From Rhizobium hidalgonense (GTDB lineage Bacteria; Pseudomonadota; Alphaproteobacteria; Rhizobiales; Rhizobiaceae): a stretch of DNA of 64,000 nt. The notes beneath the pieces are model-generated. The model was not told the origin of the DNA and made no database searches. It saw only the letters and a program-made list of their open reading frames with translations. Location of the stretch: NCBI RefSeq assembly GCF_002914525.1, contig NZ_LODW01000060.1, positions 1-64,000 of the forward strand, written 5' to 3'. Position numbers and translations under genes: made by a program. Below, piece by piece: positions 9,941 to 18,674 of the stretch; the first letter of the stretch is position 1; every line of letters begins with the position of its first letter.

Positions 9941-9981
9941 AAAGCCTTTCGGGGAAGATCAACGCTTCCCGTCAGGCTTGA
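9941..9981 (-). other. nested inverted repeat between DUF1402 gene and P450 gene
   Basis: The 47-bp gap holds two nested complementary pairs: AAGCCT with AGGCTT outside and GGGAAG with CTTCCC inside. No U-run follows in the direction of transcription, so it looks more like an mRNA processing or stability hairpin than a terminator. Function is inferred only. Confidence 0.35.
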
Positions 9982-9983
9982 AG

Positions 9984-10931
9984 CTAGAGCAGGCCCTTGA
10001 GTTCGTCCAGCTTGTCGTTGATCAGCCAGCCGTAATAATTCTCTTCCGGCCAGACGGTTGCGCCGGAAGAACGGTTCTTCGCCGCGAGTGCCGCGGCACG
10101 CTGGCGCGAATTGCCGACATTGTAAAGCGTTGCCGTCAGGCCGGGATTGCCTGAGATGTCCATGCCGGCAATCTCCTTGTAATCGTCGATCGACCTGCGG
10201 ATCGAAGCGGCGACGAAGGCGAGCGAGATATCGGGATCCATGATGGACTTGTAAACGGCGCCGGCATTCTTCTCGTTCAGCTTCGGATAACCGGATACGC
10301 GGCTGACGAGATCGGAGAGCATCAGCGCCGTCAACGGATTGACCTGGCCGAGGCCGAAAGTCTGGCCGGCATAGAAGGGCTGGAAGAAAACCGCGCTGAA
10401 ACGGTTGTTGGGGAAGCTCTGGCCGCCCACCGTCTTGCCGCGGAAATCGCTTTCCCAGACATCTTCGCGGCAGGACCAGAGCGTATAGGAATCGCTCTTG
10501 CCCTTGCATTGCGCAAATTGCGGCCGCGCCACGAAATCATCGACATTTTCGCCGTCATAGGCGAAGCGGAAGCTTTCGCCGGCATAAGAAGCGGCCTTGA
10601 CATAATAGGCCTGCAGCCGGTCGTAGGCGTCGACATTATAGGTGTGTTCGCCGACGATCGCGCCGACGACATGGATGGGGTTGATGCCGTAAGCGCTGGA
10701 GACCTTGCGGATCTTGGCCATCAGCTCGCGATCGGTCGCCAGAAGCTCGTGGACCTTTTCATATTTCAGATCGAAGCTGCTTTTGGTTCCCTTAGTGCGC
10801 CGGACAGACGCGCCCGGAATATCGGGCTGCTCGACATGACGGTTGCCGGCCGGCACCGTCTGCATGGCGAAGGCAGGCGCCGAATTCACCAGGGCAACGG
10901 CAATCAAAAGGCTTGTCAAAAGGCGTCGCAC
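9984..10931 (-). CDS. DUF1402 family secreted protein (lysozyme-like fold suspected)
   Basis: A 315-residue protein with a clear cleavable signal peptide (MRRLLTSLLIAVALVNSAPAFA, cut after AFA). It resembles the DUF1402 family (PF07182) found in rhizobia. The middle contains GAIVGEH and FGLGQVNPLTALMLSD, which recall the catalytic Glu and the GLGQ(V/I)N-type motif of lytic transglycosylases; this similarity is my inference from pattern. The start is GTG at 10931 with GGGATA upstream. It lies directly upstream of the P450 gene in the same direction. Confidence 0.7.
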   Translation of the reverse strand: MRRLLTSLLIAVALVNSAPAFAMQTVPAGNRHVEQPDIPGASVRRTKGTKSSFDLKYEKVHELLATDRELMAKIRKVSSAYGINPIHVVGAIVGEHTYNVDAYDRLQAYYVKAASYAGESFRFAYDGENVDDFVARPQFAQCKGKSDSYTLWSCREDVWESDFRGKTVGGQSFPNNRFSAVFFQPFYAGQTFGLGQVNPLTALMLSDLVSRVSGYPKLNEKNAGAVYKSIMDPDISLAFVAASIRRSIDDYKEIAGMDISGNPGLTATLYNVGNSRQRAAALAAKNRSSGATVWPEENYYGWLINDKLDELKGLL

Positions 10932-11014
10932 GATCCGCTATCCCGTCCCGTTCCATCGTCCTGCTTGCGATGCGGCTGACTGGACCAGAATCTTGGCCGA
11001 ATAAAGCCGGAACG

Positions 11015-11053
11015 GAAAACAAAACGGGCCTTCACTAAAAAGTAAAAGGCCCG
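11015..11053 (-). terminator. intrinsic terminator of hslVU
   Basis: Stem CGGGCCTT (11025-11032) / AAGGCCCG (11046-11053), followed on the minus strand by TTTTGTTTT. It lies about 70 bp after the hslU stop. Confidence 0.75.
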
Positions 11054-11123
11054 CTGTCGAGAGAGAGTTCGCCACAATCCGGCATTCATATCGGTAAAGA
11101 CATGAACCGGTGATGCGCCGATA

Positions 11124-12431
11124 TCACAGAATGAAGCGCGAGAGATCGGTATTCTGCGCGAGATCGCCGACATGTTCGCGTACATAGGCAGCGTCGATGG
11201 TGATCGCCGTGCCGCCGCGATCCGGCGCGTTGTAGGAAATATCATCCAGAACCCGTTCCATCACCGTCTGCAGGCGGCGGGCGCCGATGTTCTCGACGGA
11301 AGAGTTCAGGTGCACGGCGACATCGGCCAGCGCATCGATCGCGTCGTCGGTGAATTCGAGGTTCAGGCTTTCCGTCTCCATCAGCGCGCGATACTGGCGG
11401 ATGAGGCTTGCTTCCGTCTCGGTCAGGATCCGGCGGAAATCCTCCTTGTTCAGCGGCCGCAATTCGACACGGATCGGCAGGCGGCCTTGCAGCTCGGGGA
11501 GAAGATCCGAGGGTTTGGAGACATGGAAGGCGCCCGACGCGATGAACAGGATATGGTCCGTCTTCACCGGCCCGTATTTGGTCGAGACCGTCGTGCCTTC
11601 GACGAGCGGCAGGAGGTCACGCTGGACGCCTTCGCGGGAGACGCCGGCGCCCATGCCGCCGTCGCGGGCGGCGATCTTGTCGATTTCGTCGAGGAAGACG
11701 ATCCCGTCATTCTCAGTGGAGCGGACGGCCTCGCGCTGGATCACCTCATTGTCGATCAGCTTGTCGGATTCATCGCGGATCAGGTCGCTATAGGAGGCCT
11801 TGACCGTCGTGCGAACCTTCTTGGTGCGGCCGCCCATCGCCTTGCCGAACATTTCCGACAGGTTGAGCACGCCGATATTGGCGCCCGGCATGCCGGGTAT
11901 TTCGAAGCCCCCCATGCCGGAACCGGCATCGGCCACCTCGATATCGATTTCCTTGTCGTCGAGTTCGCCGTCCCTCAGCTTCTTGCGGAAATTTTCGCGG
12001 GTGGCCGGCGACGCGGTGGTGCCGACCAGCGCATCGAGAACACGCTCCTCGGCACTGACATGCGCCTTGGCCTGGACCTCGGCCCGCTTCTTCTCGCGCA
12101 CCAGGCCGATGCCGACCTCGACCAGATCACGGATGATCTGCTCGACATCGCGGCCGACATAACCGACTTCGGTGAATTTGGTGGCTTCGACCTTGATGAA
12201 GGGCGCGCCGGCGAGTTTTGCCAGGCGGCGGGAGATCTCGGTCTTGCCGACACCGGTCGGGCCGATCATCAGGATGTTCTTCGGCATGACTTCGTCGCGC
12301 AGGCTGGGATCGAGCTGCTGGCGGCGCCAGCGGTTGCGCAGCGCGATCGCGACAGCGCGTTTGGCATCATGCTGGCCGATAATGTAGCGGTCGAGTTCGG
12401 AAACGATCTCGCGGGGGGAAAAAGTCGTCAT
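11124..12431 (-). CDS. hslU: HslU, ATPase subunit of the HslUV protease
   Basis: AAA+ unfoldase of the HslUV (ClpYQ) protease, 435 residues. The Walker A GPTGVGKT is at 57-64, and the GYVGRDVE pore motif and Walker B region with DEIDKIA are present. The C-terminal tail ending RFIL is the segment that docks into HslV. It forms an operon with hslV, which lies 90 bp upstream. AGGAGA lies about 10 bases before the ATG. Confidence 0.97.
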   Translation of the reverse strand: MTTFSPREIVSELDRYIIGQHDAKRAVAIALRNRWRRQQLDPSLRDEVMPKNILMIGPTGVGKTEISRRLAKLAGAPFIKVEATKFTEVGYVGRDVEQIIRDLVEVGIGLVREKKRAEVQAKAHVSAEERVLDALVGTTASPATRENFRKKLRDGELDDKEIDIEVADAGSGMGGFEIPGMPGANIGVLNLSEMFGKAMGGRTKKVRTTVKASYSDLIRDESDKLIDNEVIQREAVRSTENDGIVFLDEIDKIAARDGGMGAGVSREGVQRDLLPLVEGTTVSTKYGPVKTDHILFIASGAFHVSKPSDLLPELQGRLPIRVELRPLNKEDFRRILTETEASLIRQYRALMETESLNLEFTDDAIDALADVAVHLNSSVENIGARRLQTVMERVLDDISYNAPDRGGTAITIDAAYVREHVGDLAQNTDLSRFIL

Positions 12432-12521
12432 TGCGTATCATTCTCCTGGCGGTCCAGGGCCATCAGCGCCCGGCCGCAATTCGTCTTTGTTGGCCGCGGC
12501 AGCGGCCGGAAGGCCGGGAAT

Positions 12522-13049
12522 TCAGCCTTCGACGTCAAGCGATTCCACCACGATATTGTGGTTGGTGTAGACGCAGATATCGGCGGCGATCTCGAGGGCG
12601 CGGCGCGCGATCTCTTCGGCCGATTTGTCGGTATCCATCAGCGCGCGGGCAGCGGCGAAAGCGTAGTTGCCGCCCGAACCGATCGCCGTCGTGCCATGCT
12701 CGGGCTCCAGGACGTCGCCATTGCCGGTGATCGCCAGCGTGATCGATTTGTCGGCGACGAGCATCATGGCTTCGAGATTACGCAGGTATTTGTCGGTACG
12801 CCAGTCCTTGGCGAGCTCGACGGCGGCGCGCATCAGCTGGCCGGGATATTGCTCCAGCTTCTTTTCGAGCCGTTCGAGCAGGGTGAAGGCATCGGCGGTC
12901 GCGCCGGCGAAACCGGCGACGACTTCGCCCTTGCCGATGCGGCGCACCTTGCGGGCATTGCCCTTCATGACGGTCTGGCCGAGGCTGACTTGGCCGTCGC
13001 CCGCCATCACCACCTTGCCGCCTTTTCGAACTGTAATGATCGTTGTCAT
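12522..13049 (-). CDS. hslV: HslV, peptidase subunit of the HslUV protease
   Basis: Threonine peptidase, 175 residues, of the proteasome-related HslUV complex. The N-terminus MTTIITVRKGGKVVMAGDGQ gives Thr2 as the catalytic residue after Met removal, as in E. coli. Family segments AGFAGATADAFTL and AIGSGGNYAFAAARAL are present. The ATG at 13049 is required to expose the Thr; an upstream in-frame TTG at 13052 would not. Confidence 0.97.
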   Translation of the reverse strand: MTTIITVRKGGKVVMAGDGQVSLGQTVMKGNARKVRRIGKGEVVAGFAGATADAFTLLERLEKKLEQYPGQLMRAAVELAKDWRTDKYLRNLEAMMLVADKSITLAITGNGDVLEPEHGTTAIGSGGNYAFAAARALMDTDKSAEEIARRALEIAADICVYTNHNIVVESLDVEG

Positions 13050-13113
13050 CAAACACCTGTCTGCCCTTGACGCGGGCTACTCCACCGGGCCGCACACCGG
13101 CCCTGTTAAGCCC

Positions 13114-13141
13114 TATGTAAGCAGGGCGGCGCCGTTTGCAA
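13114..13141 (-). promoter_or_regulatory. possible hslV promoter
   Basis: On the minus strand TTGCAA (13141-13136) and TACATA (13119-13114) are spaced by 16 bases, 65 bases upstream of the hslV start. This is a sigma-70-like pair. I could not find a clear heat-shock sigma-32 promoter, which would be expected from family knowledge. The 177-bp region also must hold the promoter of the divergent hisB. Confidence 0.25.
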
Positions 13142-13226
13142 ATGGGCCGGCTTTTCTCTTGGCCGGCTTCTGGATATTTGCCGATGCGCCTGATAAGGAA
13201 CGGCCTTATTCCCGATGGAGGGCCAT

Positions 13227-13835
13227 ATGGCCGAGACCGCAGCAAGCCGCACGGGCAGCGTTTCCCGCAAGACCAACGAGACCTCGATTTCGGTTTCCGT
13301 CAATCTCGACGGCACCGGCAAATCGAAGATTTCGACGGGCGTCGGCTTCTTCGACCATATGCTCGACCAGCTTTCGCGGCATTCTCTCATCGACATGGAG
13401 ATCGAGGCCAAGGGCGACCTGCATATCGACGATCATCATACGGTCGAGGATACGGGCATTGCCATCGGCCAGGCGATCTCCAAGGCGCTCGGCGACCGGC
13501 GCGGCATCACCCGCTACGCGTCGATCGACCTCGCCATGGACGAGACGATGACCAAGGCCGCCGTCGATCTTTCCGGCCGGCCGTTCCTGGTCTGGAACGT
13601 CGGCTTCAGCGCGCCGAAGATCGGCACGTTCGACACCGAACTCGTTCGCGAATTCTTCCAGGCGCTCGCCCAGAATGCCGGCATCACATTGCATATTCTC
13701 AATCATTATGGCGCTAATAACCACCATATTGCCGAGACGTGCTTCAAGGCCGTTGCCCGCGCATTGCGCACGGCGACAGAGATCGATCCGAGACAGGCGG
13801 GCCGTGTTCCCTCAACCAAGGGCACGCTCGTCTGA
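13227..13835 (+). CDS. hisB: imidazoleglycerol-phosphate dehydratase
   Basis: Step 7 of histidine synthesis: removes water from imidazoleglycerol phosphate. This is the monofunctional 202-residue form, without the phosphatase domain of the E. coli protein. Two histidine-rich manganese sites are visible: DDHHTVEDTG and HYGANNHHIAE, plus the FDHMLDQLSRH segment. ATG 13227 has GGAGGG just upstream, which overlaps an alternative in-frame ATG at 13215. It heads a long operon with hisH, hisA, hisF, hisE and coaA. Confidence 0.96.
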   Translation: MAETAASRTGSVSRKTNETSISVSVNLDGTGKSKISTGVGFFDHMLDQLSRHSLIDMEIEAKGDLHIDDHHTVEDTGIAIGQAISKALGDRRGITRYASIDLAMDETMTKAAVDLSGRPFLVWNVGFSAPKIGTFDTELVREFFQALAQNAGITLHILNHYGANNHHIAETCFKAVARALRTATEIDPRQAGRVPSTKGTLV

Positions 13836-13857
13836 GCCTCTCAAGGGAGCGGCGACC

Positions 13858-14343
13858 ATGACATCAAGCTATATCTTCCTGACGCCGCCCGGCGGCACGC
13901 GCGCCACGATCGACGAGACGCGAACCATCCGCGACGGCTTCACGCTGCTCGGCTTTCTCTTCCCCTGGCCGTGGCTCCTGGCACATCGGCTCTGGCTGCA
14001 TGCGGCCGTGGCCTTTCTGCTGCAGGGCATCGGTGGTGCGTTGATGGAGGAGCCGGGTCTCTGGCCAATGGGAGTGGCCATCATGCTGGGCGTGAATCTA
14101 CTGGTCGGCCTCGAGGGCCAGAATTTTCGCATCCGCAACCTTGCTGGCAAGGGCTGGACCGAAGACGCGCTGATTGCCGCCGATACGATCGGCATTGCCG
14201 AGCAGGTCTATTTTTCGGACCAGGCGGATATCGCGCAGAGTGACGACAACACGGCACCGGACTGGGAGAACAAGCCCCGGCCGCGCGGCCCACATGGCCA
14301 TGGCACAGCGCTTGGCCTGTTTGGATTTGATGGAGGACGCTGA
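13858..14343 (+). CDS. DUF2628 domain protein in the his operon
   Basis: A 161-residue protein of the DUF2628 family. A hydrophobic block at about residues 30-85 (two or three membrane segments with LFPWPWLLAHRLWLHAAVAF) is followed by a soluble acidic tail. It starts 22 bp after hisB with AAGGGAG before the ATG and ends 2 bp before hisH, so it is translated as part of the his operon. Its function is unknown; a link to histidine synthesis is not implied by its sequence. Confidence 0.8.
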   Translation: MTSSYIFLTPPGGTRATIDETRTIRDGFTLLGFLFPWPWLLAHRLWLHAAVAFLLQGIGGALMEEPGLWPMGVAIMLGVNLLVGLEGQNFRIRNLAGKGWTEDALIAADTIGIAEQVYFSDQADIAQSDDNTAPDWENKPRPRGPHGHGTALGLFGFDGGR

Positions 14344-14345
14344 CG

Positions 14346-14996
14346 ATGCGCGTCGCGATTATCGATTATGGTTCCGGCAATTTGCGCTCGGCGACCAAGG
14401 CTTTCGAACGTGCCGCCCGTGAAGCGGGCATCGATGCGCATATCGATCTCACCGACAGGGCGGAAAATGTTGCCGCGGCCGATCGTATCGTGCTTCCCGG
14501 TGTTGGCGCCTATGCCGATTGCCGGCGCGGTCTCGATGCCGTGCCCGGGATGGCCGAGGTGTTGATCGAGGCCGTCGAGAAGAAGGCGCGGCCGTTCCTC
14601 GGCATCTGCGTCGGTATGCAGCTGATGTCCTCGCGCGGCCTCGAAAAGACCGTGACGCACGGTTTTAACTGGATTCCCGGCGATGTCGTCGGGATGACGC
14701 CTGATGATCCTCAATTGAAGATCCCGCAGATCGGCTGGAATACGCTCGACCTGAAACGCGAACATCCGCTTTTCGACGGCATTGCGACTGGCCCGGAGGG
14801 GCTGCACGCCTATTTTGTGCATTCCTACCATCTTGCCGCCGAAAAGGCCGACGATGTCATCGCGACCGTCGACTATGGCGGTGCGATGACCGCTCTCGTC
14901 GGGCGCGACAACATGGTCGGCGCACAGTTTCACCCGGAAAAGAGCCAAAAGCTCGGGCTGGCGCTGATTGCCAATTTCCTGCGCTGGAACCCGTAA
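14346..14996 (+). CDS. hisH: imidazole glycerol phosphate synthase, glutaminase subunit
   Basis: Class I glutamine amidotransferase (216 residues) that supplies ammonia to HisF. The nucleophile Cys88 is in LGICVGMQ, and the His196 and Glu198 of the triad are in FHPEKS. The N-terminus IIDYGSGNL is typical of HisH. It works as a heterodimer with HisF, encoded 1.5 kb downstream in the same operon. Confidence 0.97.
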   Translation: MRVAIIDYGSGNLRSATKAFERAAREAGIDAHIDLTDRAENVAAADRIVLPGVGAYADCRRGLDAVPGMAEVLIEAVEKKARPFLGICVGMQLMSSRGLEKTVTHGFNWIPGDVVGMTPDDPQLKIPQIGWNTLDLKREHPLFDGIATGPEGLHAYFVHSYHLAAEKADDVIATVDYGGAMTALVGRDNMVGAQFHPEKSQKLGLALIANFLRWNP

Positions 14997-15048
14997 TGCC
15001 GCCGCCTTATTTCCCCTTTATGGAAACGGCGGAACAGGAGTGCGCTCG

Positions 15049-15231
15049 ATGCCGGCGTCGCGGAAATCAGGCAAGGTGTTCTACACGCTGAGACCCTCCC
15101 GGGAGGGGCAGCCTCCCTTCTCGGACATCCGGCTTGCCGATGGGACGATCATCCGCCGTGTCGATGAGACCATTCACAAAAGAGCGCTTTCCAATGCAGC
15201 CAAGGCGTTGAAAGAAAGGCTGGACCGATGA
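15049..15231 (+). CDS. small protein of unknown function between hisH and hisA
   Basis: A 60-residue basic protein that I cannot assign to a family. ATG 15049 has AGGAG 8 bases upstream; a GTG at 15040 overlaps that site and is less likely. Its stop overlaps the start of the next gene (ATGA at 15228-15231), so the two are translationally coupled. There is no signal peptide or membrane segment. Confidence 0.6.
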   Translation: MPASRKSGKVFYTLRPSREGQPPFSDIRLADGTIIRRVDETIHKRALSNAAKALKERLDR

Positions 15232-15785
15232 TCCATGAAATCCTTGCCGGCAACGAGAATTCCCAGCTGCGCGCCAACGGCATCAGCGCCGGCGACATTA
15301 CCGAAGCCGTGCTGGAGTTTTATATCGAGGGCGAAGACGATCTGATCGGCCTGCTTGCCTATGCGCTTTACGAGCGGCAGAAGCGCGATTTCGTCATCAG
15401 CTATCGCAAGCGCAATGCCGGCCGTTCGCCCAATGAAGCGGAGCTTGCCGCGGTCGCCAGCAATTATCTCTCCACCGACCTGCGCAATACGCTGCGCGAC
15501 CGCGCCTCGCAGATCCTTTCGAGTTATGCCGAAACCTATGTCGAGGCGATGGAGCCGGAGATCCGTCTCGCCGCCGTCAACAACGACGCGCTGCGAAAGG
15601 TGCGCGACATCGAAAAGTCGGTGAAACGGCGCCTGGGCTTCTGGCGTCAGGTCCGGGCCGGTCTGACCGTCACCCTGCTCCTTCTTCTGCTTTTCGGCGC
15701 GGCCACCATTGCCGCTGTCTTTTTCCACTCGGATATCGTAGATGCGTGGAATGCGCTGATGGTACCGACCACTTTACGGACGTAG
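15228..15785 (+). CDS. conserved membrane-anchored protein of unknown function in the his operon
   Basis: A 185-residue protein with a long helical, charged N-terminal part and one strong transmembrane segment near residues 143-166 (LTVTLLLLLLFGAATIAAVFF), leaving a short C-terminal tail. I do not recognise a domain. It overlaps the upstream small gene by 4 bases and ends 5 bp before hisA, so it is clearly in the his operon. The charged N-terminal region could be cytosolic with the tail outside, but topology is uncertain. Confidence 0.75.
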   Translation: MIHEILAGNENSQLRANGISAGDITEAVLEFYIEGEDDLIGLLAYALYERQKRDFVISYRKRNAGRSPNEAELAAVASNYLSTDLRNTLRDRASQILSSYAETYVEAMEPEIRLAAVNNDALRKVRDIEKSVKRRLGFWRQVRAGLTVTLLLLLLFGAATIAAVFFHSDIVDAWNALMVPTTLRT

Positions 15786-15790
15786 ACGAC

Positions 15791-16537
15791 ATGATCCTTT
15801 TTCCCGCGATCGATCTGAAGGGCGGCCAATGCGTCCGCCTGAAGCTCGGCGACATGCAGCAGGCGACGGTCTACAACACCGATCCGGCCGCCCAGGCGAA
15901 ATCCTTCGAAGACCAGGGTTTCGAATGGCTGCATGTGGTCGATCTCGACGGCGCCTTTGCGGGACATTCGGCCAATGGCGACGCCGTCGAAGCGATCCTC
16001 AAGGCGACGAAAAATCCGGTGCAGCTCGGCGGCGGCATCCGAACCCTCGATCATATCGAGGCCTGGCTGTCGCGCGGGCTGCGGCGAGTCATTCTCGGCA
16101 CCGTCGCGGTCAGAAATCCTGAGCTGGTCATCGAGGCTTGCCGGAAATTTCCAGGCCACGTCGCCGTCGGCATCGATGCCAAGGGCGGCAAGGTGGCGGT
16201 CGAGGGCTGGGCGGAGGCTTCCGAACTCGGGATCATCGAACTCGCAAAAAAATTCGAAGGCGCCGGCGTCGCCGCGATCATCTATACCGACATCGACCGC
16301 GACGGCATCCTGACCGGCATCAACTGGGCTTCGACGCTGGAACTTGCCGAGGCCGTCTCCATTCCGGTCATCGCCTCGGGCGGCCTCGCCTCGCTTGAGG
16401 ACATCAAACGGATGCTGCGGTCCGATGCACGAAAGCTGGAAGGCGCGATCTCCGGCCGTGCGCTTTATGACGGCCGTATCGATCCTGCGGAAGCGTTGGC
16501 GCTGATCAAGGCCAACAGGGCAAAGGAGACTGCGTAG
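15791..16537 (+). CDS. hisA: phosphoribosylformimino-5-aminoimidazole carboxamide ribotide isomerase
   Basis: Step 4 of histidine synthesis, a (beta/alpha)8-barrel isomerase of 248 residues. The catalytic Asp8 is in FPAIDLKGG and the second Asp lies in VGIDAKGG near residue 130; phosphate-binding glycines appear in GGGIRT and IASGGLAS. ATG 15791 follows the preceding stop by 5 bp and has only a weak ribosome binding site, suggesting translational coupling. Its stop overlaps the hisF start by one base. Confidence 0.97.
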   Translation: MILFPAIDLKGGQCVRLKLGDMQQATVYNTDPAAQAKSFEDQGFEWLHVVDLDGAFAGHSANGDAVEAILKATKNPVQLGGGIRTLDHIEAWLSRGLRRVILGTVAVRNPELVIEACRKFPGHVAVGIDAKGGKVAVEGWAEASELGIIELAKKFEGAGVAAIIYTDIDRDGILTGINWASTLELAEAVSIPVIASGGLASLEDIKRMLRSDARKLEGAISGRALYDGRIDPAEALALIKANRAKETA

Positions 16538-17325
16538 TGACCCTCAAGGCCCGTGTCATTCCCTGCCTCGACGTCAAGGACGGCCGCGTCGTCAAGGGCG
16601 TCAATTTCCTCAATCTCGTCGATGCCGGCGATCCCGTCGAAGCGGCGAAGGCCTATGATGTGGCCGGTGCCGATGAGCTCTGCTTCCTCGACATCACCGC
16701 TTCCTCGGACAATCGCGAGACGATCTTTGATGTCGTGTCGCGCACGGCCGACCAATGTTTCATGCCGCTGACGGTCGGCGGCGGAGTGCGCACCATCGCC
16801 GATATCCGCAAGCTCCTGCTGTGCGGCGCCGACAAGGTCTCGATCAATTCGGCAGCCGTCAGCAATCCCGACTTCGTTGCCGAGGCGGCAGACAAGTTCG
16901 GCGACCAGTGCATCGTCGTCTCGATCGACGCCAAGCGCCGGCGCACGCAGGCGGTCGGCGGCGACAATCTCAGCGCCTGGGAAATCTATACGCATGGCGG
17001 CCGCAACGCGACCGGCATCGACGCCGTCGAATTCGCCCAGAAGATGGTGGCGCGCGGCGCCGGCGAGCTCTTGGTGACCTCGATGGACCGCGACGGCACC
17101 AAGGTTGGCTACGATCTGGAACTGACGCGGGCGATCGCCGATGCGGTGCGTGTGCCGGTCATCGCGTCGGGCGGCGTCGGCGATCTCGACCATCTCGTCG
17201 CCGGGGTGAAGGAGGGCCATGCCAATGCGGTGCTCGCCGCCTCGATCTTCCACTTCGGCACCTATTCCGTCGGCGAGGCGAAGCACTATATGTCGAAGTG
17301 CGGCATCGACATGCGTCTCGACTGA
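16537..17325 (+). CDS. hisF: imidazole glycerol phosphate synthase, cyclase subunit
   Basis: Cyclase partner of HisH, a (beta/alpha)8-barrel of 262 residues. Catalytic Asp12 is in PCLDVKDGRVVKG and Asp131 in VVSIDAKRRR. The start is GTG at 16537, overlapping the hisA TAG, with AAGGAG 9 bases upstream. It produces IGP and AICAR from PRFAR and ammonia. Confidence 0.97.
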   Translation: MTLKARVIPCLDVKDGRVVKGVNFLNLVDAGDPVEAAKAYDVAGADELCFLDITASSDNRETIFDVVSRTADQCFMPLTVGGGVRTIADIRKLLLCGADKVSINSAAVSNPDFVAEAADKFGDQCIVVSIDAKRRRTQAVGGDNLSAWEIYTHGGRNATGIDAVEFAQKMVARGAGELLVTSMDRDGTKVGYDLELTRAIADAVRVPVIASGGVGDLDHLVAGVKEGHANAVLAASIFHFGTYSVGEAKHYMSKCGIDMRLD

Positions 17326-17341
17326 ACTTGAAAGCGGACCT

Positions 17342-17665
17342 ATGAGCGGATTTTCCCTTTCCGATCTCGAAAGCATCGTCGCCGAGCGGTCGAAAGCCTC
17401 ACCGGAGCAATCCTGGACGGCGAAGCTCGTCGCTGCCGGCCAGCCGAAAGCGGCAAAGAAGCTTGGCGAAGAGGCGATCGAAGCCGTAATGGCGGCGGTG
17501 ACCGGCGATCGCGACAATCTGACCTATGAAGCCGCCGATGTGCTCTATCACCTATTGGTCGTATTGAAGATTGCTGAAATACCGTTAGAGAATGTCATGG
17601 CCGAGCTCGAGCGCAGAACCGCGCAGTCCGGCCTCAAGGAAAAGGCCGGCCGGCAGAGTTCATGA
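17342..17665 (+). CDS. hisE: phosphoribosyl-ATP pyrophosphatase
   Basis: Step 2 of histidine synthesis in a separate 107-residue protein rather than a HisIE fusion. The all-alpha MazG-like core is visible: KKLGEEAIEAVMAA followed by EAADVLYHLLVVL, which carry the metal-binding acidic residues. Its stop overlaps the coaA ATG (ATGA). Confidence 0.95.
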   Translation: MSGFSLSDLESIVAERSKASPEQSWTAKLVAAGQPKAAKKLGEEAIEAVMAAVTGDRDNLTYEAADVLYHLLVVLKIAEIPLENVMAELERRTAQSGLKEKAGRQSS

Positions 17666-18657
17666 GTATCGCGACTGAGATTATCGGGGTGCCGGAAACG
17701 TTGGATCACTTCCAGTCGGAATCCTATTCGCCCTACCACTTCTTCTCTTCCGAGCAATGGGCGAAGTTCCGCGCCGACACGCCGTTGACGCTAACAAGCG
17801 ACGAGGTCAAGCGGCTGCGTTCGATGGGCGACCCGATCGATCTCGACGAGGTCCGGCGCATCTATCTGTCGCTGTCGCGGCTGCTGTCGGCGCATGTCGA
17901 ATCCTCGCAGATGCTGTTCGAACAGCGCAACCGCTTCCTCAGCCTGTCCGATGTGACGAAGACGCCCTTCGTCATCGGCATCGCCGGCTCGGTCGCGGTG
18001 GGAAAATCGACCACCGCCCGTATCCTCAAAGAGCTCCTGGGGCGCTGGCCTTCCAGCCCGAAGGTCGATCTCGTCACCACCGACGGCTTCCTTCATCCGA
18101 ACGCCGTGCTGCAGCGGCAAAAGCTGATGCAGCGCAAGGGTTTTCCGGAGAGTTACGACACGGCCGCGATCCTGCGTTTTCTCTCGGCGATCAAAGCCGG
18201 CCAGCCGGATGTCAAGGCGCCCAGCTATTCGCATCTCGTTTATGACGTGCTGCCCGACGATTACAAGATCGTCGACCGGCCCGACATCCTGATCTTCGAA
18301 GGCATCAACGTACTGCAGTCGCGCGACCTGCCCGCCGGCGGCAAGATCGTGCCGATGGTCTCCGACTTCTTCGACTTCTCGATCTATATCGATGCAGCGG
18401 AAGACCAGATTCACAACTGGTACGTCGCGCGTTTCATGCGGCTGCGCGAGACCGCCTTCCGCGATCCGAATTCCTATTTCCATCGCTACGCTTCGATCAG
18501 CGACGCGGAAGCGCTCGAAATCGCCGGGGATCTCTGGGCGAACATCAACCTGAAAAACCTGCGCCAGAACATCCTGCCGACGCGGCCGCGTGCCGATCTG
18601 ATCCTGAAAAAGGGCAAGGATCATTTGATCGAGCAGGTCGCGCTGCGCAAACTATAG
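17662..18657 (+). CDS. coaA: type I pantothenate kinase
   Basis: Phosphorylates pantothenate, the controlling step of coenzyme A synthesis. The 331-residue protein has the Walker A GSVAVGKS at 109-116 and the family segments VTTDGFLHPNAVL, KGFPESYD and FEGINVLQ. It overlaps hisE by 4 bases and closes the his operon. The other CoA gene in the window, coaE, is at 57.1 kb. It converges with alkB with 17 bp between stops and no obvious terminator hairpin. Confidence 0.96.
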   Translation: MSIATEIIGVPETLDHFQSESYSPYHFFSSEQWAKFRADTPLTLTSDEVKRLRSMGDPIDLDEVRRIYLSLSRLLSAHVESSQMLFEQRNRFLSLSDVTKTPFVIGIAGSVAVGKSTTARILKELLGRWPSSPKVDLVTTDGFLHPNAVLQRQKLMQRKGFPESYDTAAILRFLSAIKAGQPDVKAPSYSHLVYDVLPDDYKIVDRPDILIFEGINVLQSRDLPAGGKIVPMVSDFFDFSIYIDAAEDQIHNWYVARFMRLRETAFRDPNSYFHRYASISDAEALEIAGDLWANINLKNLRQNILPTRPRADLILKKGKDHLIEQVALRKL

Positions 18658-18674
18658 CAGGCGATCCTGGGCTG

